Source of the DNA: Comamonadaceae bacterium
GTDB taxonomy: Bacteria; Pseudomonadota; Gammaproteobacteria; Burkholderiales; Burkholderiaceae_C
Length of the DNA stretch: 64,000 nucleotides
Direction: 5' to 3'
Assembly (NCBI GenBank): GCA_947450675.1
Contig: CANFWI010000002.1
Location: forward strand, 62,001-126,000
The notes under the pieces are model-generated. The model was given only the letters and a program-made list of their open reading frames with translations. It was not told the origin of the DNA and did not search any database. Position 1 is the first letter of the stretch. Every line of letters starts with the position of its first letter. Position numbers and translations under genes: made by a program. Below are positions 34,670 through 42,892 of this stretch, in pieces.

Positions 34670-35413
34670 ATGGTCATTTCATCACTCAACACCGAAGCCC
34701 CTGACCCGCGACTGCCGCGCTATTTGCAGATACGCGACGCCTTGATGCGCCGTATCTGCGCCAGAGCGTGGACAGAGGGCGAAGCGCTGCCCGCAGAAGA
34801 CAAACTGGCGGCCGAGTACGCCGCATCGGTCGGCACTTTGCGCAAAGCGCTCGAAGTCTTGGTGAGCGAAGGCATCGTCGAACGCATTCACGGCCGCGGG
34901 ACGTTTGTGACCCGTGCGTTCGACCGGATTTCAATGCTGCGTTTTATTGGTTTCAGCCTGACCGACACCAATGAACTCCCGGCAACCGCCACGTTGGCCA
35001 TCCGGGTCGTTCAGGAGCCGGCCGAAGCCCGTCAACAACTCGGGTTGCAGGCCAGCGACAAAATGCTTTACCTGCATCGCACGCGCTCGATCGACCAAGA
35101 GGTGCTTCTGTCGGAACATGTCTGGCTGCCGTACAAACGCTTCGCCAAGCTAGAAGCCTATCTGCGAAAAAACAATCCGCTGCTGCTTTACCCGGTGTAC
35201 GACGCCTTGTGCGGCGTGCTGGTCTCGCGTGCGGCAGACCAGTTGTCCATCACGGCGCTACCCGACGCAGATGCAGCCCTCTTCAAGTTGCCCCAGAACA
35301 GTCTGGGTGTCCGCATTGAGCGGTGCATGACCGAGCACACGGGTCAAGTGATTGAATGGCGTGTCGCCTTCATCACCACAGATCGGTTTCAATACACGGT
35401 TGAGACCCGCTAA
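34670..35413 (+). CDS. GntR family (HutC/UTRA) transcriptional regulator
   Basis: A 247-residue repressor-type regulator. The winged helix-turn-helix spans about residues 15-80 (LPRYLQIRDALMRRI, EDKLAAEYAASVGTLRKALEVL and the wing GIVERIHGRGTFV). A UTRA effector-binding domain follows (about 95-240). The ligand is probably the substrate or an intermediate of the adjacent catabolic genes. It is divergent from the Bug-dehydrogenase-hydrolase operon and upstream of a GlcG/HbpS-like gene, with which it is probably co-transcribed. Confidence 0.92.
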   Translation: MVISSLNTEAPDPRLPRYLQIRDALMRRICARAWTEGEALPAEDKLAAEYAASVGTLRKALEVLVSEGIVERIHGRGTFVTRAFDRISMLRFIGFSLTDTNELPATATLAIRVVQEPAEARQQLGLQASDKMLYLHRTRSIDQEVLLSEHVWLPYKRFAKLEAYLRKNNPLLLYPVYDALCGVLVSRAADQLSITALPDADAALFKLPQNSLGVRIERCMTEHTGQVIEWRVAFITTDRFQYTVETR

Positions 35414-35461
35414 TCCCTGACCCGTTTTTTTCCAACTGTTTACTCAACAAGAAAGACTTTC

Positions 35462-35884
35462 ATGACCCAACTCACGCTGGCACAAGCCAACAAAATCATC
35501 GACTCAGCACTGGCGCACTCCAAAAAAATGGGCTACAAGCCCATGGCCGTGGTGGTGCTGGATGACGCCGGCCACGTCAAAGCCACGCAGCGCGAAGACG
35601 GTGCGAGCATGTTCCGCGTCGACGTCGCGACTGGCAAAGCCTGGGGTGCGGTCGGCATGGGCATCTCCAGCCGCGGTCTCAGCGAGCGCGCCAAAGACAA
35701 CCCTAATTTTTTCTTGTCGCTGGCGGCCTCATCGGGTGGCAAGTTTTTGCCACAACCCGGTGCGGTGCTGATCAAACATGCTGACGGCAGCATTCTGGGT
35801 GCAGTGGGCGCCAGCGGCGGCACGGGTGATGAAGACGAAGCCATTTGCGCCCACGGCGTGCTAGCGGCAGGCTTGACAAGCTGA
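35462..35884 (+). CDS. GlcG/HbpS family protein
   Basis: A 140-residue protein of the GlcG/HbpS (DUF336) family: MTQLTLAQANKIIDSALAHS start, AVVVLDDAGHVKATQREDGA core and a C-terminal GAVGASGGTGDEDEAICAHG. Members bind haem or small cofactors (HbpS), or occur in glycolate/corrinoid-linked operons (GlcG, PduO C-domain). No signal peptide is seen. It follows gntR after 48 bases and is AAGA-rich upstream. Its function here is unknown. Confidence 0.85.
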   Translation: MTQLTLAQANKIIDSALAHSKKMGYKPMAVVVLDDAGHVKATQREDGASMFRVDVATGKAWGAVGMGISSRGLSERAKDNPNFFLSLAASSGGKFLPQPGAVLIKHADGSILGAVGASGGTGDEDEAICAHGVLAAGLTS

Positions 35885-35896
35885 GTTTGAGCCGAA

Positions 35897-35924
35897 CCAC
35901 ATGGTCGATATTCTCGACCTGTGG
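35897..35924. terminator. Hairpin between converging genes
   Basis: An 11-bp stem with one bulged base (CCACA+GGTCGA pairing with TCGACC+TGTGG, 5-nt loop) sits between the stops of the HbpS-like gene and the isocitrate-lyase-family gene. There is no T tract; it may act as a transcript-end structure for both. Confidence 0.45.
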
Positions 35925-35938
35925 GTCTCACGCAAAGC

Positions 35939-36835
35939 TCAAGCCTCGTAGCTTTTCCCAAGTTCGATCAATTGGGGGGTGCCGATACGGTCATTCAAAC
36001 CTGAAAAATCAAGCATGTCGTCGCGCAGTGGCGATGTTGTGCCGTGCTCCCGCAAGCTCAAAAAATAACGTTCCAACTGGGCCGCAACAAAGCGCGCCGT
36101 GCCGCCTGGAAAGATCACGATGCTGAAGCCAATAGCGCCTAACTCACGCGCGCTGTGAACCGGGCTTTTGCCGCCTTCAATCATGTTTGCCAGCAAAGGC
36201 AGGCGACCACCGAAGCGCTGACATGCCGAGTCCATCTCCTCGTTGGTTCGCAAGGCTTCGATGAACAGCGCGTCCACGCCACAGGCCGCATAGGCTTCAG
36301 CCCGCTCCATGGCGGCGGCCAGTCCTTCCACCGCGACGGCATCCGTGCGAGCCAGGATCAAGGTATCCGCTGAGTGGCGTGCGTCCAACGCGGCCTTTAG
36401 TTTTCCGCACATCTCGGCCGTGCTGACCAAACTTTTGCCGTCCAAATGTCCGCAGCGTTTCGGGAAGGTTTGGTCTTCCAGTTGAATCATGGCCGCACCG
36501 GCTCGCTCAAACAAACGCACGGTGCGTTGAACGTTGAGTGCGTTGCCGTAACCCGTGTCGGCGTCAACGATCACCGGCAGATTGACGCGGTCAGTGATGC
36601 GGCCTAAAACGTCGGCTGTTTCGCTGGCTGTCGTCAGGCCCACGTCGGAACGCCCGAGCTGGGTGTACGCAACAGCCCCGCCGGACAGGTACAAAGCTTC
36701 GAAGCCCGCTTGCTGCGCCAGCAGCGCCGTCAATGCGTCGTAAACGCCGGGGACCAGCAGTGGCTCAGGTTGGCGAAGGCGCTCTCGCAGCGTCGGTGCA
36801 GAAGTCGCTTTAGCGGCTGGTGTCATTGCGCTCAT
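35939..36835 (-). CDS. Isocitrate lyase/PEP mutase superfamily C-C lyase
   Basis: A 298-residue (beta/alpha)8 enzyme. The Mg2+/substrate motif VDADTGYGN (about residues 95-103) and the catalytic-loop motif PKRCGH (about 135-140) place it with 2-methylisocitrate lyase, 2,3-dimethylmalate lyase and oxaloacetate hydrolase, not with PEP mutases, which lack KRCGH. It would split a substituted malate-type acid into pyruvate/oxaloacetate plus a second acid, or release oxalate. It is the last gene of the LysR-linked operon, and its start overlaps the upstream Bug gene (ATGA). The exact substrate is unknown. Confidence 0.88.
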   Translation of the reverse strand: MSAMTPAAKATSAPTLRERLRQPEPLLVPGVYDALTALLAQQAGFEALYLSGGAVAYTQLGRSDVGLTTASETADVLGRITDRVNLPVIVDADTGYGNALNVQRTVRLFERAGAAMIQLEDQTFPKRCGHLDGKSLVSTAEMCGKLKAALDARHSADTLILARTDAVAVEGLAAAMERAEAYAACGVDALFIEALRTNEEMDSACQRFGGRLPLLANMIEGGKSPVHSARELGAIGFSIVIFPGGTARFVAAQLERYFLSLREHGTTSPLRDDMLDFSGLNDRIGTPQLIELGKSYEA

Positions 36836-37806
36836 TCCGGTTTCGCGCCAGTTGCCGCGACGACTTTTCCCCAGCGGATGATTTCACTGCGGACGAACTT
36901 GTCAAACTCTTGCGGGCCGGTCCCCATCGGGACCAAGCCTTCGTCCTTGAAACGTTTTTGCATGGCTTCTGAGGCCACCGCAGCACGTGCGGCACTGGAC
37001 ACTTTGGCCACCAGTGCGGGCGACATATTGGCCGGCCCGAACAAGCCGTACCACGAACTGTAGGCGTAACCCGGCAAGACCTCGGCGATGGTGGGTACAT
37101 CCGGATAAGCCGCCAGTCGCTGCGCGCTGGTCACGGCCAGCGGCTTGAGCATGCCGCCTTTGATGAGTTGCTGCACCGTCGCCACACCCCCGAAAGACAA
37201 ATCAATCTGCCCCGCGACGACATCCGCCAATGCCGGTCCGGTGCCTTTGTAAGGCACGCTCACAAAGTCAATGCCAGCCTCGCGCTTGAGCATTTCGCCG
37301 GCCAGATGATTGGCGCTGCCCAAGCCGGCAATAGCCATGTTGAGTTTGCCTGGCTCGGACTTGGCCAACGCAATCAGCTCCTTGATGTTGTTCGCTTTGA
37401 GCGATGTGCGCGCGACCAAGATCGCCGGCAGACTGGCGATGCCACTCAGCGGCGTGAAGTCTTTGACCGCGTCAAACGGCATGCTTGGGTAGAGCGATGG
37501 ATTGATCGCGTGGCTGGTGTAGCTCAGCAGCAAGGTATTGCCGTCCGGCACGGCTCTGGCCACTGCCAGTGCGGCGATGTTGCCGGCCGCACCACCGCGG
37601 TTTTCAACCACAAACTGCTGCCCCAAACGGGCCGTCATTTCGACGGCCAGTGCCCGGGCAACGATGTCAGTACCGCCACCAGGCGTTGCACCCACCAAGA
37701 GCCGGATGGTGGCTTGTTGTGCTTGTGCGCCGACGCTGCTCAAGCACACAACAGCGGCCGACAGCGCCAAGAAATTTCGTTTCAACATCGTTAGTTTTTC
37801 TTTCAT
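36832..37806 (-). CDS. Bug/TctC family substrate-binding protein
   Basis: A 324-residue periplasmic binding protein with a signal peptide ending near residue 29 (GAQA-Q). Bug motifs include IRLLVGATPGGGTDIVARAL, VVENRGGAAGNIAAL, SVPYKGTGPALADVVAGQIDL and a C-terminal RWGKVVAATGAKPE. Both ends overlap neighbours by four bases (amidohydrolase upstream, C-C lyase downstream), so it belongs firmly to this operon. Together with the other Bug gene at 38720 it offers two binding proteins for one pathway without a transporter in view. Confidence 0.92.
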   Translation of the reverse strand: MKEKLTMLKRNFLALSAAVVCLSSVGAQAQQATIRLLVGATPGGGTDIVARALAVEMTARLGQQFVVENRGGAAGNIAALAVARAVPDGNTLLLSYTSHAINPSLYPSMPFDAVKDFTPLSGIASLPAILVARTSLKANNIKELIALAKSEPGKLNMAIAGLGSANHLAGEMLKREAGIDFVSVPYKGTGPALADVVAGQIDLSFGGVATVQQLIKGGMLKPLAVTSAQRLAAYPDVPTIAEVLPGYAYSSWYGLFGPANMSPALVAKVSSAARAAVASEAMQKRFKDEGLVPMGTGPQEFDKFVRSEIIRWGKVVAATGAKPE

Positions 37807-38717
37807 AAAGGCGAAAATCCGTAAAGAATTTCTGGGTTGCGCACCAAAATTTTCTGCCGCTGCGCGACATCAGGCACCCAGTCGTTAAAAACATCCACCA
37901 GGTCACCTTCGTCTGGCACGACATCAGGAGGGAACAAATTGGGATGCGGCCAATTACTTCCAAAAACAAGGCGATCCGGTCGAGATTTAACCAAGGCATC
38001 GACCAAGGGTTTCATGTCGCGGTACAGCGGGGCTCCTGCACTGGATCGACGGTACCAGCTTGAAATTTTGACCCAGCAATCATCACGTGCTTGCAGCATC
38101 CGAAGCAAGACCTGAAAGCCTGCCGACGTCACACCATCACGTCCGTGAACGCAACCCAAATGATCGAAAACCAATGGCGTGGAGACGCGCAGCAAGCGAT
38201 CTTCCAAGGCCACCAGCTCTTGCGCGTTAGCAACATGCAACTGGACATGCCAGCCAAGGGGTTGAATCCTTTTGGCGATGGCGTCCAGTAGATCTGTACC
38301 GCCGTAGCCAGCGACATGCGTTGAAAGCCGAACGCCGCGAATTCCGCCCTCATGCAGTCGCGTCAGCTCCGCGACCGTGACGTTGGGCGCGACGCCAACA
38401 ACACCCCGAGCCCGATGCTGCCCCAGTTGGGCGATGGCCTCTAGCGTGATGTTGTTGTCAAAGCCGTAAATGCTGGCGTTGACCTGAACCGTGCGTGTGA
38501 AACCGACGGTTTCACACATCTTGAGATAGCGGCTCAATGGCGCAGGGGCTGGCGTGTAGGTGCGATTGCCGACCCATGGGAAGCGCTGCGGATTCTCAAA
38601 AATATGGCAATGCGCATCGACGCTTCCCTGCGGCAACCGCACGAGCGGCGCTTTAGGCTCAGCTTGAGGCCCCAAGCAAACAGGCGCATCACCTGCAACA
38701 GGAAGAGGCAACGACAT
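37803..38717 (-). CDS. Amidohydrolase-2 family (LigI-like) TIM-barrel hydrolase
   Basis: A 304-residue protein of the COG3618 amidohydrolase family, which includes 2-pyrone-4,6-dicarboxylate lactonase LigI and sulfomuconolactone hydrolase. The strand-1 motif VDAHCHIF (about residues 32-39) gives HxH, FDHLGC supplies a further His, and the strand-8 motif reads FGSNWPHPN. LigI-type enzymes usually have Asp where this has Asn, so catalysis may differ. It probably hydrolyses a lactone or amide intermediate. It overlaps the downstream Bug gene and is two bases from the upstream one. Confidence 0.85.
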   Translation of the reverse strand: MSLPLPVAGDAPVCLGPQAEPKAPLVRLPQGSVDAHCHIFENPQRFPWVGNRTYTPAPAPLSRYLKMCETVGFTRTVQVNASIYGFDNNITLEAIAQLGQHRARGVVGVAPNVTVAELTRLHEGGIRGVRLSTHVAGYGGTDLLDAIAKRIQPLGWHVQLHVANAQELVALEDRLLRVSTPLVFDHLGCVHGRDGVTSAGFQVLLRMLQARDDCWVKISSWYRRSSAGAPLYRDMKPLVDALVKSRPDRLVFGSNWPHPNLFPPDVVPDEGDLVDVFNDWVPDVAQRQKILVRNPEILYGFSPL

Positions 38718-38719
38718 CG

Positions 38720-39688
38720 TCAGTCGATTTTCACGTTGGCGTCACGGATGACCTTGCCCCACTTGGCAGCTTCAAGTCGCATCACACTGGCAAATGCGTC
38801 CGCCGGCAAATCAGACACATCGGCCCCCAACTGAAAGAAGGTTTCACGAACTTTGGGGGATGCCAGCGTCTTGGCAATGGCCGCATTGATCTTGGCCACA
38901 GTCTCTTTAGGCGTTGCAGCCGGCACGACGATGCCCGTGGTGGTGCTGGCCTCATAGTCCGGCAAACCGGTTTCAGCCAGCGTCGGCAGTTGCGCAAGGG
39001 AACTGCTTCGCACCGTGCTCGTCACGCCCAAGGCCAGCAACTTACCGGACCTCACAAATGGAAGGGACGTCGGCACATTGTCAAACATCAAATCCACTTG
39101 TCCGCTGAGGACGTCCGCCAGCGCCTGGCTGCTGCCGCGATAAGGAATGTGCGTGAACTTGGTTCCACTCATGCGCTGAAACAGCTCTCCGGCCAAGTGG
39201 TTAGACGTTCCGTTTCCGGTGGATGCCATGCTCAACCCTCCCGGCTTTGACTTGCTGAAAGCGATCAGCTCGGCCAGTGTTTTCACCGGCAGCTTGGGAT
39301 TGACGACCAGCACCAGCGGCACCCGTGTGAGAGAACGGACGGTGGCCAAGTCTTTGACTGGGTCAAAGCCCAACTTGGGGTACAGGGCCGGCGCGGAGGC
39401 CAATGACCCCGTAGAGGCCAGCAGCAAGGTGTATCCGTCGGCGGCAGATCTGGCCACCAACTCTGCGCCCAGCATGCCGCCAGCGCCGGGTTTGTTTTCA
39501 ATGATGACCGGCTGGCCCAGAGCCTCGGACATGCCGCTGGAAATAGCCCGTGCCGTCAAGTCGATGTTTCCGCCCGGTGCGAAAGGCACCACTATTTTGA
39601 TGGGCCGGTCTGGGTACTCAGCACGTACCGAAAGCGGTACGCACAACAGCAACACGTTCAGCAGCAAGGGGGCCAGACGAAGGTTCAT
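38720..39688 (-). CDS. Bug/TctC family substrate-binding protein
   Basis: A 322-residue periplasmic protein; the signal peptide ends near residue 23 (SVRA-EYP). Motifs are YPDRPIKIVVPFAPGGNIDLTAR, VIENKPGAGGMLGAELVARS, HIPYRGSSQALADVLSGQVDLMF and C-terminal KWGKVIRDANVKI. It is the second gene of the operon, after the dioxygenase, with only two bases before the amidohydrolase start. It probably captures the pathway substrate. Confidence 0.92.
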   Translation of the reverse strand: MNLRLAPLLLNVLLLCVPLSVRAEYPDRPIKIVVPFAPGGNIDLTARAISSGMSEALGQPVIIENKPGAGGMLGAELVARSAADGYTLLLASTGSLASAPALYPKLGFDPVKDLATVRSLTRVPLVLVVNPKLPVKTLAELIAFSKSKPGGLSMASTGNGTSNHLAGELFQRMSGTKFTHIPYRGSSQALADVLSGQVDLMFDNVPTSLPFVRSGKLLALGVTSTVRSSSLAQLPTLAETGLPDYEASTTTGIVVPAATPKETVAKINAAIAKTLASPKVRETFFQLGADVSDLPADAFASVMRLEAAKWGKVIRDANVKID

Positions 39689-39726
39689 TGTTTTTTCTTT
39701 CGGCGAGGGCTGAATGACCGTTTTCT

Positions 39727-40857
39727 TCAGTTTTGCTGGGCGTCATGTGCCGATTCAACACGCGGAACCCACGACTTGAGCGGCATGCCGAGTGCACTCG
39801 CCTGACGCTGCTCATAGGCCACGAAATCTGGCGTGATGGCACTCCCCCGAACGCCACCGCGAACGGCTCCCGCACGGGCATCGCCGAAGTACTCTTCCCA
39901 AGCGGCAGGCAGCGGCTGAGACGAAGGGACAGACAACCAAAGCCGCAAGAGGTGACGCTTTTCGTCCGGCTCATCGAAGTCTTCAAAAGGTGTGCGCGAG
40001 TGCAGAGTCACATAACTGTTGAGGAGCTGCATATCGCCACGCTCTAGCTCCATGGTGAAGCACAGCAACGGACTCGGCATCAGTTGGTCCAGCAGATCCA
40101 GCGCCTCCAACTGCGCCGGGGTCAGGCGCGGAACTTCGGAAAAATCACGCTGTGCCGCATCGGTATTTTTGCGGTTGGTACGCACCGCAAAATAGGTCGG
40201 GTCATCACCCAACAAGGGGCAGCTGTAAAACGGTGGCTGCGAGGGATCTTGCGTGCCCTGATAGCTGTGAAAAAACGGCTGCTGCAAAACCGGTATGAGG
40301 TCTGGTCGCAAGCGCTGCACTTCGTCCCGAAGCTTGATAGAACTGATCACTTTGCTGGTGCCGCCATCTTTGGCCGTGCGCCGGCACAGCAAACCCACGA
40401 CGTCGCAGGAGTCTTGGTGAAAGTCGAGCCCGGCATTGGTGTTGTAGCCACGGCCGCCCTTGACTTTGTAGTCACCGCCGTCGTTGCGCACATCATTCAT
40501 CACTTGGCTGGCACGGTTTTGCGTGCGGCCGACCCCCATGTACAGACTCATCCCCCAATACGCCAGCTTGGTGTCGGCTTCATCCCATTCATTGACGGGA
40601 AAACCTTTGAGCAGGCACATGCCCCAGCGACCCTGCGTCGTGGCAATAGCCCGCGTCAAGGCGGCGCGCGACGCGTCGCTGAGCGGAAAGTCCGCCTGAA
40701 CCATCTCCAACAAGGGTTTGTTGAGTGCCTTGGCATGCGTCAAGGCGTGCTTGAAGCCCGCCACTTCCAACACACTCAATCGCTGAATCCATGACGAATC
40801 TTGGCGCAATTCATCCGCCGTCCAAGCCTCAGGGGCAAAGCTCAATTCACTGGTCAT
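39727..40857 (-). CDS. TauD/TfdA-type Fe(II)/2-oxoglutarate dioxygenase
   Basis: A 376-residue non-haem iron oxygenase. The facial triad is visible as HQD in LDFHQDSCD (about residues 146-154) and the distal His in VTLHSRTPF (about 285-293). The 2-oxoglutarate-binding Arg lies in RHLLRLWLS (about 303-311). Length and the NTNAGLDFHQD context fit the gamma-butyrobetaine/clavaminate-synthase-like branch rather than taurine dioxygenase itself. It opens the operon with two Bug proteins, a LigI-like hydrolase and a C-C lyase, and is divergent from a LysR gene. It probably hydroxylates the imported compound first. Confidence 0.88.
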   Translation of the reverse strand: MTSELSFAPEAWTADELRQDSSWIQRLSVLEVAGFKHALTHAKALNKPLLEMVQADFPLSDASRAALTRAIATTQGRWGMCLLKGFPVNEWDEADTKLAYWGMSLYMGVGRTQNRASQVMNDVRNDGGDYKVKGGRGYNTNAGLDFHQDSCDVVGLLCRRTAKDGGTSKVISSIKLRDEVQRLRPDLIPVLQQPFFHSYQGTQDPSQPPFYSCPLLGDDPTYFAVRTNRKNTDAAQRDFSEVPRLTPAQLEALDLLDQLMPSPLLCFTMELERGDMQLLNSYVTLHSRTPFEDFDEPDEKRHLLRLWLSVPSSQPLPAAWEEYFGDARAGAVRGGVRGSAITPDFVAYEQRQASALGMPLKSWVPRVESAHDAQQN

Positions 40858-40933
40858 GTGTGCATTTCCTGGTTACTCCGAAAGAGAGACGTGAAGCCGT
40901 AAAAGGACTCCGTTGGCTTGGAGTCTAGAGCGA

Positions 40934-40949
40934 TTTATTGCACAATAAA
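40934..40949. promoter_or_regulatory. Palindrome in the LysR/dioxygenase divergent promoter
   Basis: TTTATTGCACAATAAA is a 16-base palindrome, complementary at all but the central two bases, within the 128-base gap between the divergent genes. It contains an ATTG-N2-CAAT core of the T-N11-A class that LysR proteins bind. It lies 37 bases upstream of the lysR start. Confidence 0.6.
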
Positions 40950-40985
40950 AGCGACAACTATTCACGTCTTAAGTCAGGGTAATTG

Positions 40986-41918
40986 ATGAAGCTTGATATT
41001 TTTTACACGCTTGGAGCCGTCCTGCGGGGCGGCACGCTGGCGGCGGCAGCGGCTGAAAGAAGCCTCACCCCCAGCGCGGTCAGCATGCAAATGAAACACT
41101 TAGAAGCCTACTTGGGCCAGCCGCTGTTCGACCGCTCTGGTCTACAAGTGCGCCCCATGCGCTTAGCCCACGAGGTATCGGCCACCATGGGCGAAGCACT
41201 GCAACAACTGGAGTCGCTGCGAAAAAAACCCACCGCAGCGATTGAAGGAACGGTGCGCCTCGGTGTGATCGAGTCCATGCAGCCGATGGTTTTACCAGCC
41301 ACCATGCGCCTGCTACGCGAGCGTTTTTCGGGCGTAGAACTCCGCCTCGCGCGAGGGCGCAGTGGCAGCTTGACCGCCTCCGTGAAAGCCGGCGACTTGG
41401 ATGCTGCGCTGGTTGCACAACCTGAAAATGGTGGCTCTGCCAGACTGCGCTGGCAACCTATGTTTCGCCGTGAACTGGTTTTAGTCGTGCCACCAACGGC
41501 GACTGAAAGTTCTATCGCCACGCTCTTTAAAAAATATGAGTGGATTCGTTACGACCGCGATTCAGTGACAGGGTCACTGTCGGCGCGCTTCGTCGCCGAG
41601 CATGTGCGTGAAAAGCATGGTCAATTGGAGTTCGACAGCGCGTCCGCCATCATCGCCATGGTCAGTGCGGGGTTAGGCGTTTCTATTTTGCAGATTGCCG
41701 ATCCCGGTTTGCTTCACACCTATCCGGTGCGTATCGTCAGGCTGGGCCGCAGCGCGCCAGTGCTACAACTGTCGCTGGTGACGCGAAAAGCCGATGACGA
41801 CAGGCGACCGCTGATGGCTGTGCGCGATGCCGTCCTGTCGGCCCTGTCAACCGCCAAACACCATCGTTCAGTCACGGATATTCAGGCCATCCCGAGGTCA
41901 ACGCTCACCGAGTGGTGA
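40986..41918 (+). CDS. LysR family transcriptional regulator
   Basis: A 310-residue LysR-type regulator. The N-terminal helix-turn-helix (about residues 3-62) reads GGTLAAAAAERSLTPSAVSMQMKHLEAYLGQPLFDR, with the usual LysR pattern. An effector-binding periplasmic-protein-like domain follows (about 90-300). The ATG at 40986 directly follows a TTG that is less likely to be used. It is divergent from the dioxygenase operon, which it most likely activates in response to a pathway compound. Confidence 0.92.
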   Translation: MKLDIFYTLGAVLRGGTLAAAAAERSLTPSAVSMQMKHLEAYLGQPLFDRSGLQVRPMRLAHEVSATMGEALQQLESLRKKPTAAIEGTVRLGVIESMQPMVLPATMRLLRERFSGVELRLARGRSGSLTASVKAGDLDAALVAQPENGGSARLRWQPMFRRELVLVVPPTATESSIATLFKKYEWIRYDRDSVTGSLSARFVAEHVREKHGQLEFDSASAIIAMVSAGLGVSILQIADPGLLHTYPVRIVRLGRSAPVLQLSLVTRKADDDRRPLMAVRDAVLSALSTAKHHRSVTDIQAIPRSTLTEW

Positions 41919-41922
41919 AACC

Positions 41923-42036
41923 TCAGCAGAAAATAAAAGCCAGCATGGCCGCGTCGTCGGCCAAGTTGAGCATGGCGTATTCCGACACGCGGTAGCTGAG
42001 CATGGTTAGCCGTTCGATCCAGTTCTCTGCTTTCAT
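41923..42036 (-). CDS. Possible 37-residue small protein
   Basis: A short frame from ATG 42036 encodes 37 residues beginning MKAENWIERL and ending AMLAFIFC, with two amphipathic helix-like stretches and a C-terminal Cys. The ribosome site is weak. It ends four bases past the converging lysR stop. No family is recognised; it could be a small protein or chance. Confidence 0.25.
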   Translation of the reverse strand: MKAENWIERLTMLSYRVSEYAMLNLADDAAMLAFIFC

Positions 42037-42143
42037 GCCGGCATTGTCGCTTTTTTTATTTTCAATGTGAGAGCAAGGTGATGGCAACGCCCAACGCACC
42101 GCAGGCGCCAATGTCTATCGCCAGCTGCCGCTAGCCAGCCCGT

Positions 42144-42860
42144 CTATTTCTGAATGGCAGCGCGCTTCTCAACCGTGATCACTTTGAAGAGACCCATCTT
42201 GCCGCCCTGAAAACCCACCGTGACTTGACGTTCATTGTGGGCGGCAGACACGTTGCTGTAGATCTCCGTCATGATCATGCCGGCATCGCAGGCGAGCGGG
42301 ATGTCTCTGTCAATCCGCCCGGTGCGCTTGTTGATGAGCCGCAAGTGGCGCATCGACAAAGGACAGGCAGCCGTCGACTGGTAAACCCCCAGCAGCAGGT
42401 GGCTCTTGGTGTGGTGCCACATCGGCACTTCGACGATACCCCGCAGGTGAGCGTCTTTGGTGTCGTCCAGTTGTCCAACGCTCTTGAGCACGATTGGCCA
42501 GGTGTTTTTGTCGTCTTGCCACTGGCCGGCAGCTCCACCGGCATGGAACGTCAAGGTCATAGGGCAGACCGTGGGGAGCGCGGCCTCACACAAGACCATT
42601 TTCCCGTCCGGCTGGCGCTGACCGCTCAGGTGAATCGGCGTCCGATGAGCGTCATCGTAGTAACTGCCCGCAACACGCCATTGCGCGGCCTCACCGCGGT
42701 TGATGTAGCCAAAGGTCTGCAAAGAGACATGGACCGGCGACTGCCCCACCGTGCCCACGTAGTTGTTGACCTCATACCAACCGGCATGGGCCACTGAAGC
42801 GGGGAGCGCCAGCCCGCAGGCCAGCCCCAAGGTCGCAAAAAAATGAGTCACTTTGTTCAT
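42144..42860 (-). CDS. Exported hypothetical protein downstream of TpsA
   Basis: A 238-residue protein with a clear Sec signal peptide (cleavage after about residue 26, VAHA-GWY). The mature protein has four Cys residues (in LCEAALPTVC and CPLS/LACDAG), suggesting two disulfides, and no transmembrane segment. Family unknown. It is 32 bases downstream of the TpsA stop on the same strand and likely belongs to the two-partner secretion operon, possibly as a periplasmic or surface accessory. Confidence 0.75.
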   Translation of the reverse strand: MNKVTHFFATLGLACGLALPASVAHAGWYEVNNYVGTVGQSPVHVSLQTFGYINRGEAAQWRVAGSYYDDAHRTPIHLSGQRQPDGKMVLCEAALPTVCPMTLTFHAGGAAGQWQDDKNTWPIVLKSVGQLDDTKDAHLRGIVEVPMWHHTKSHLLLGVYQSTAACPLSMRHLRLINKRTGRIDRDIPLACDAGMIMTEIYSNVSAAHNERQVTVGFQGGKMGLFKVITVEKRAAIQK

Positions 42861-42892
42861 GTCGTGGCCCGTCGTTGCGTTGTTTGGCTAGA

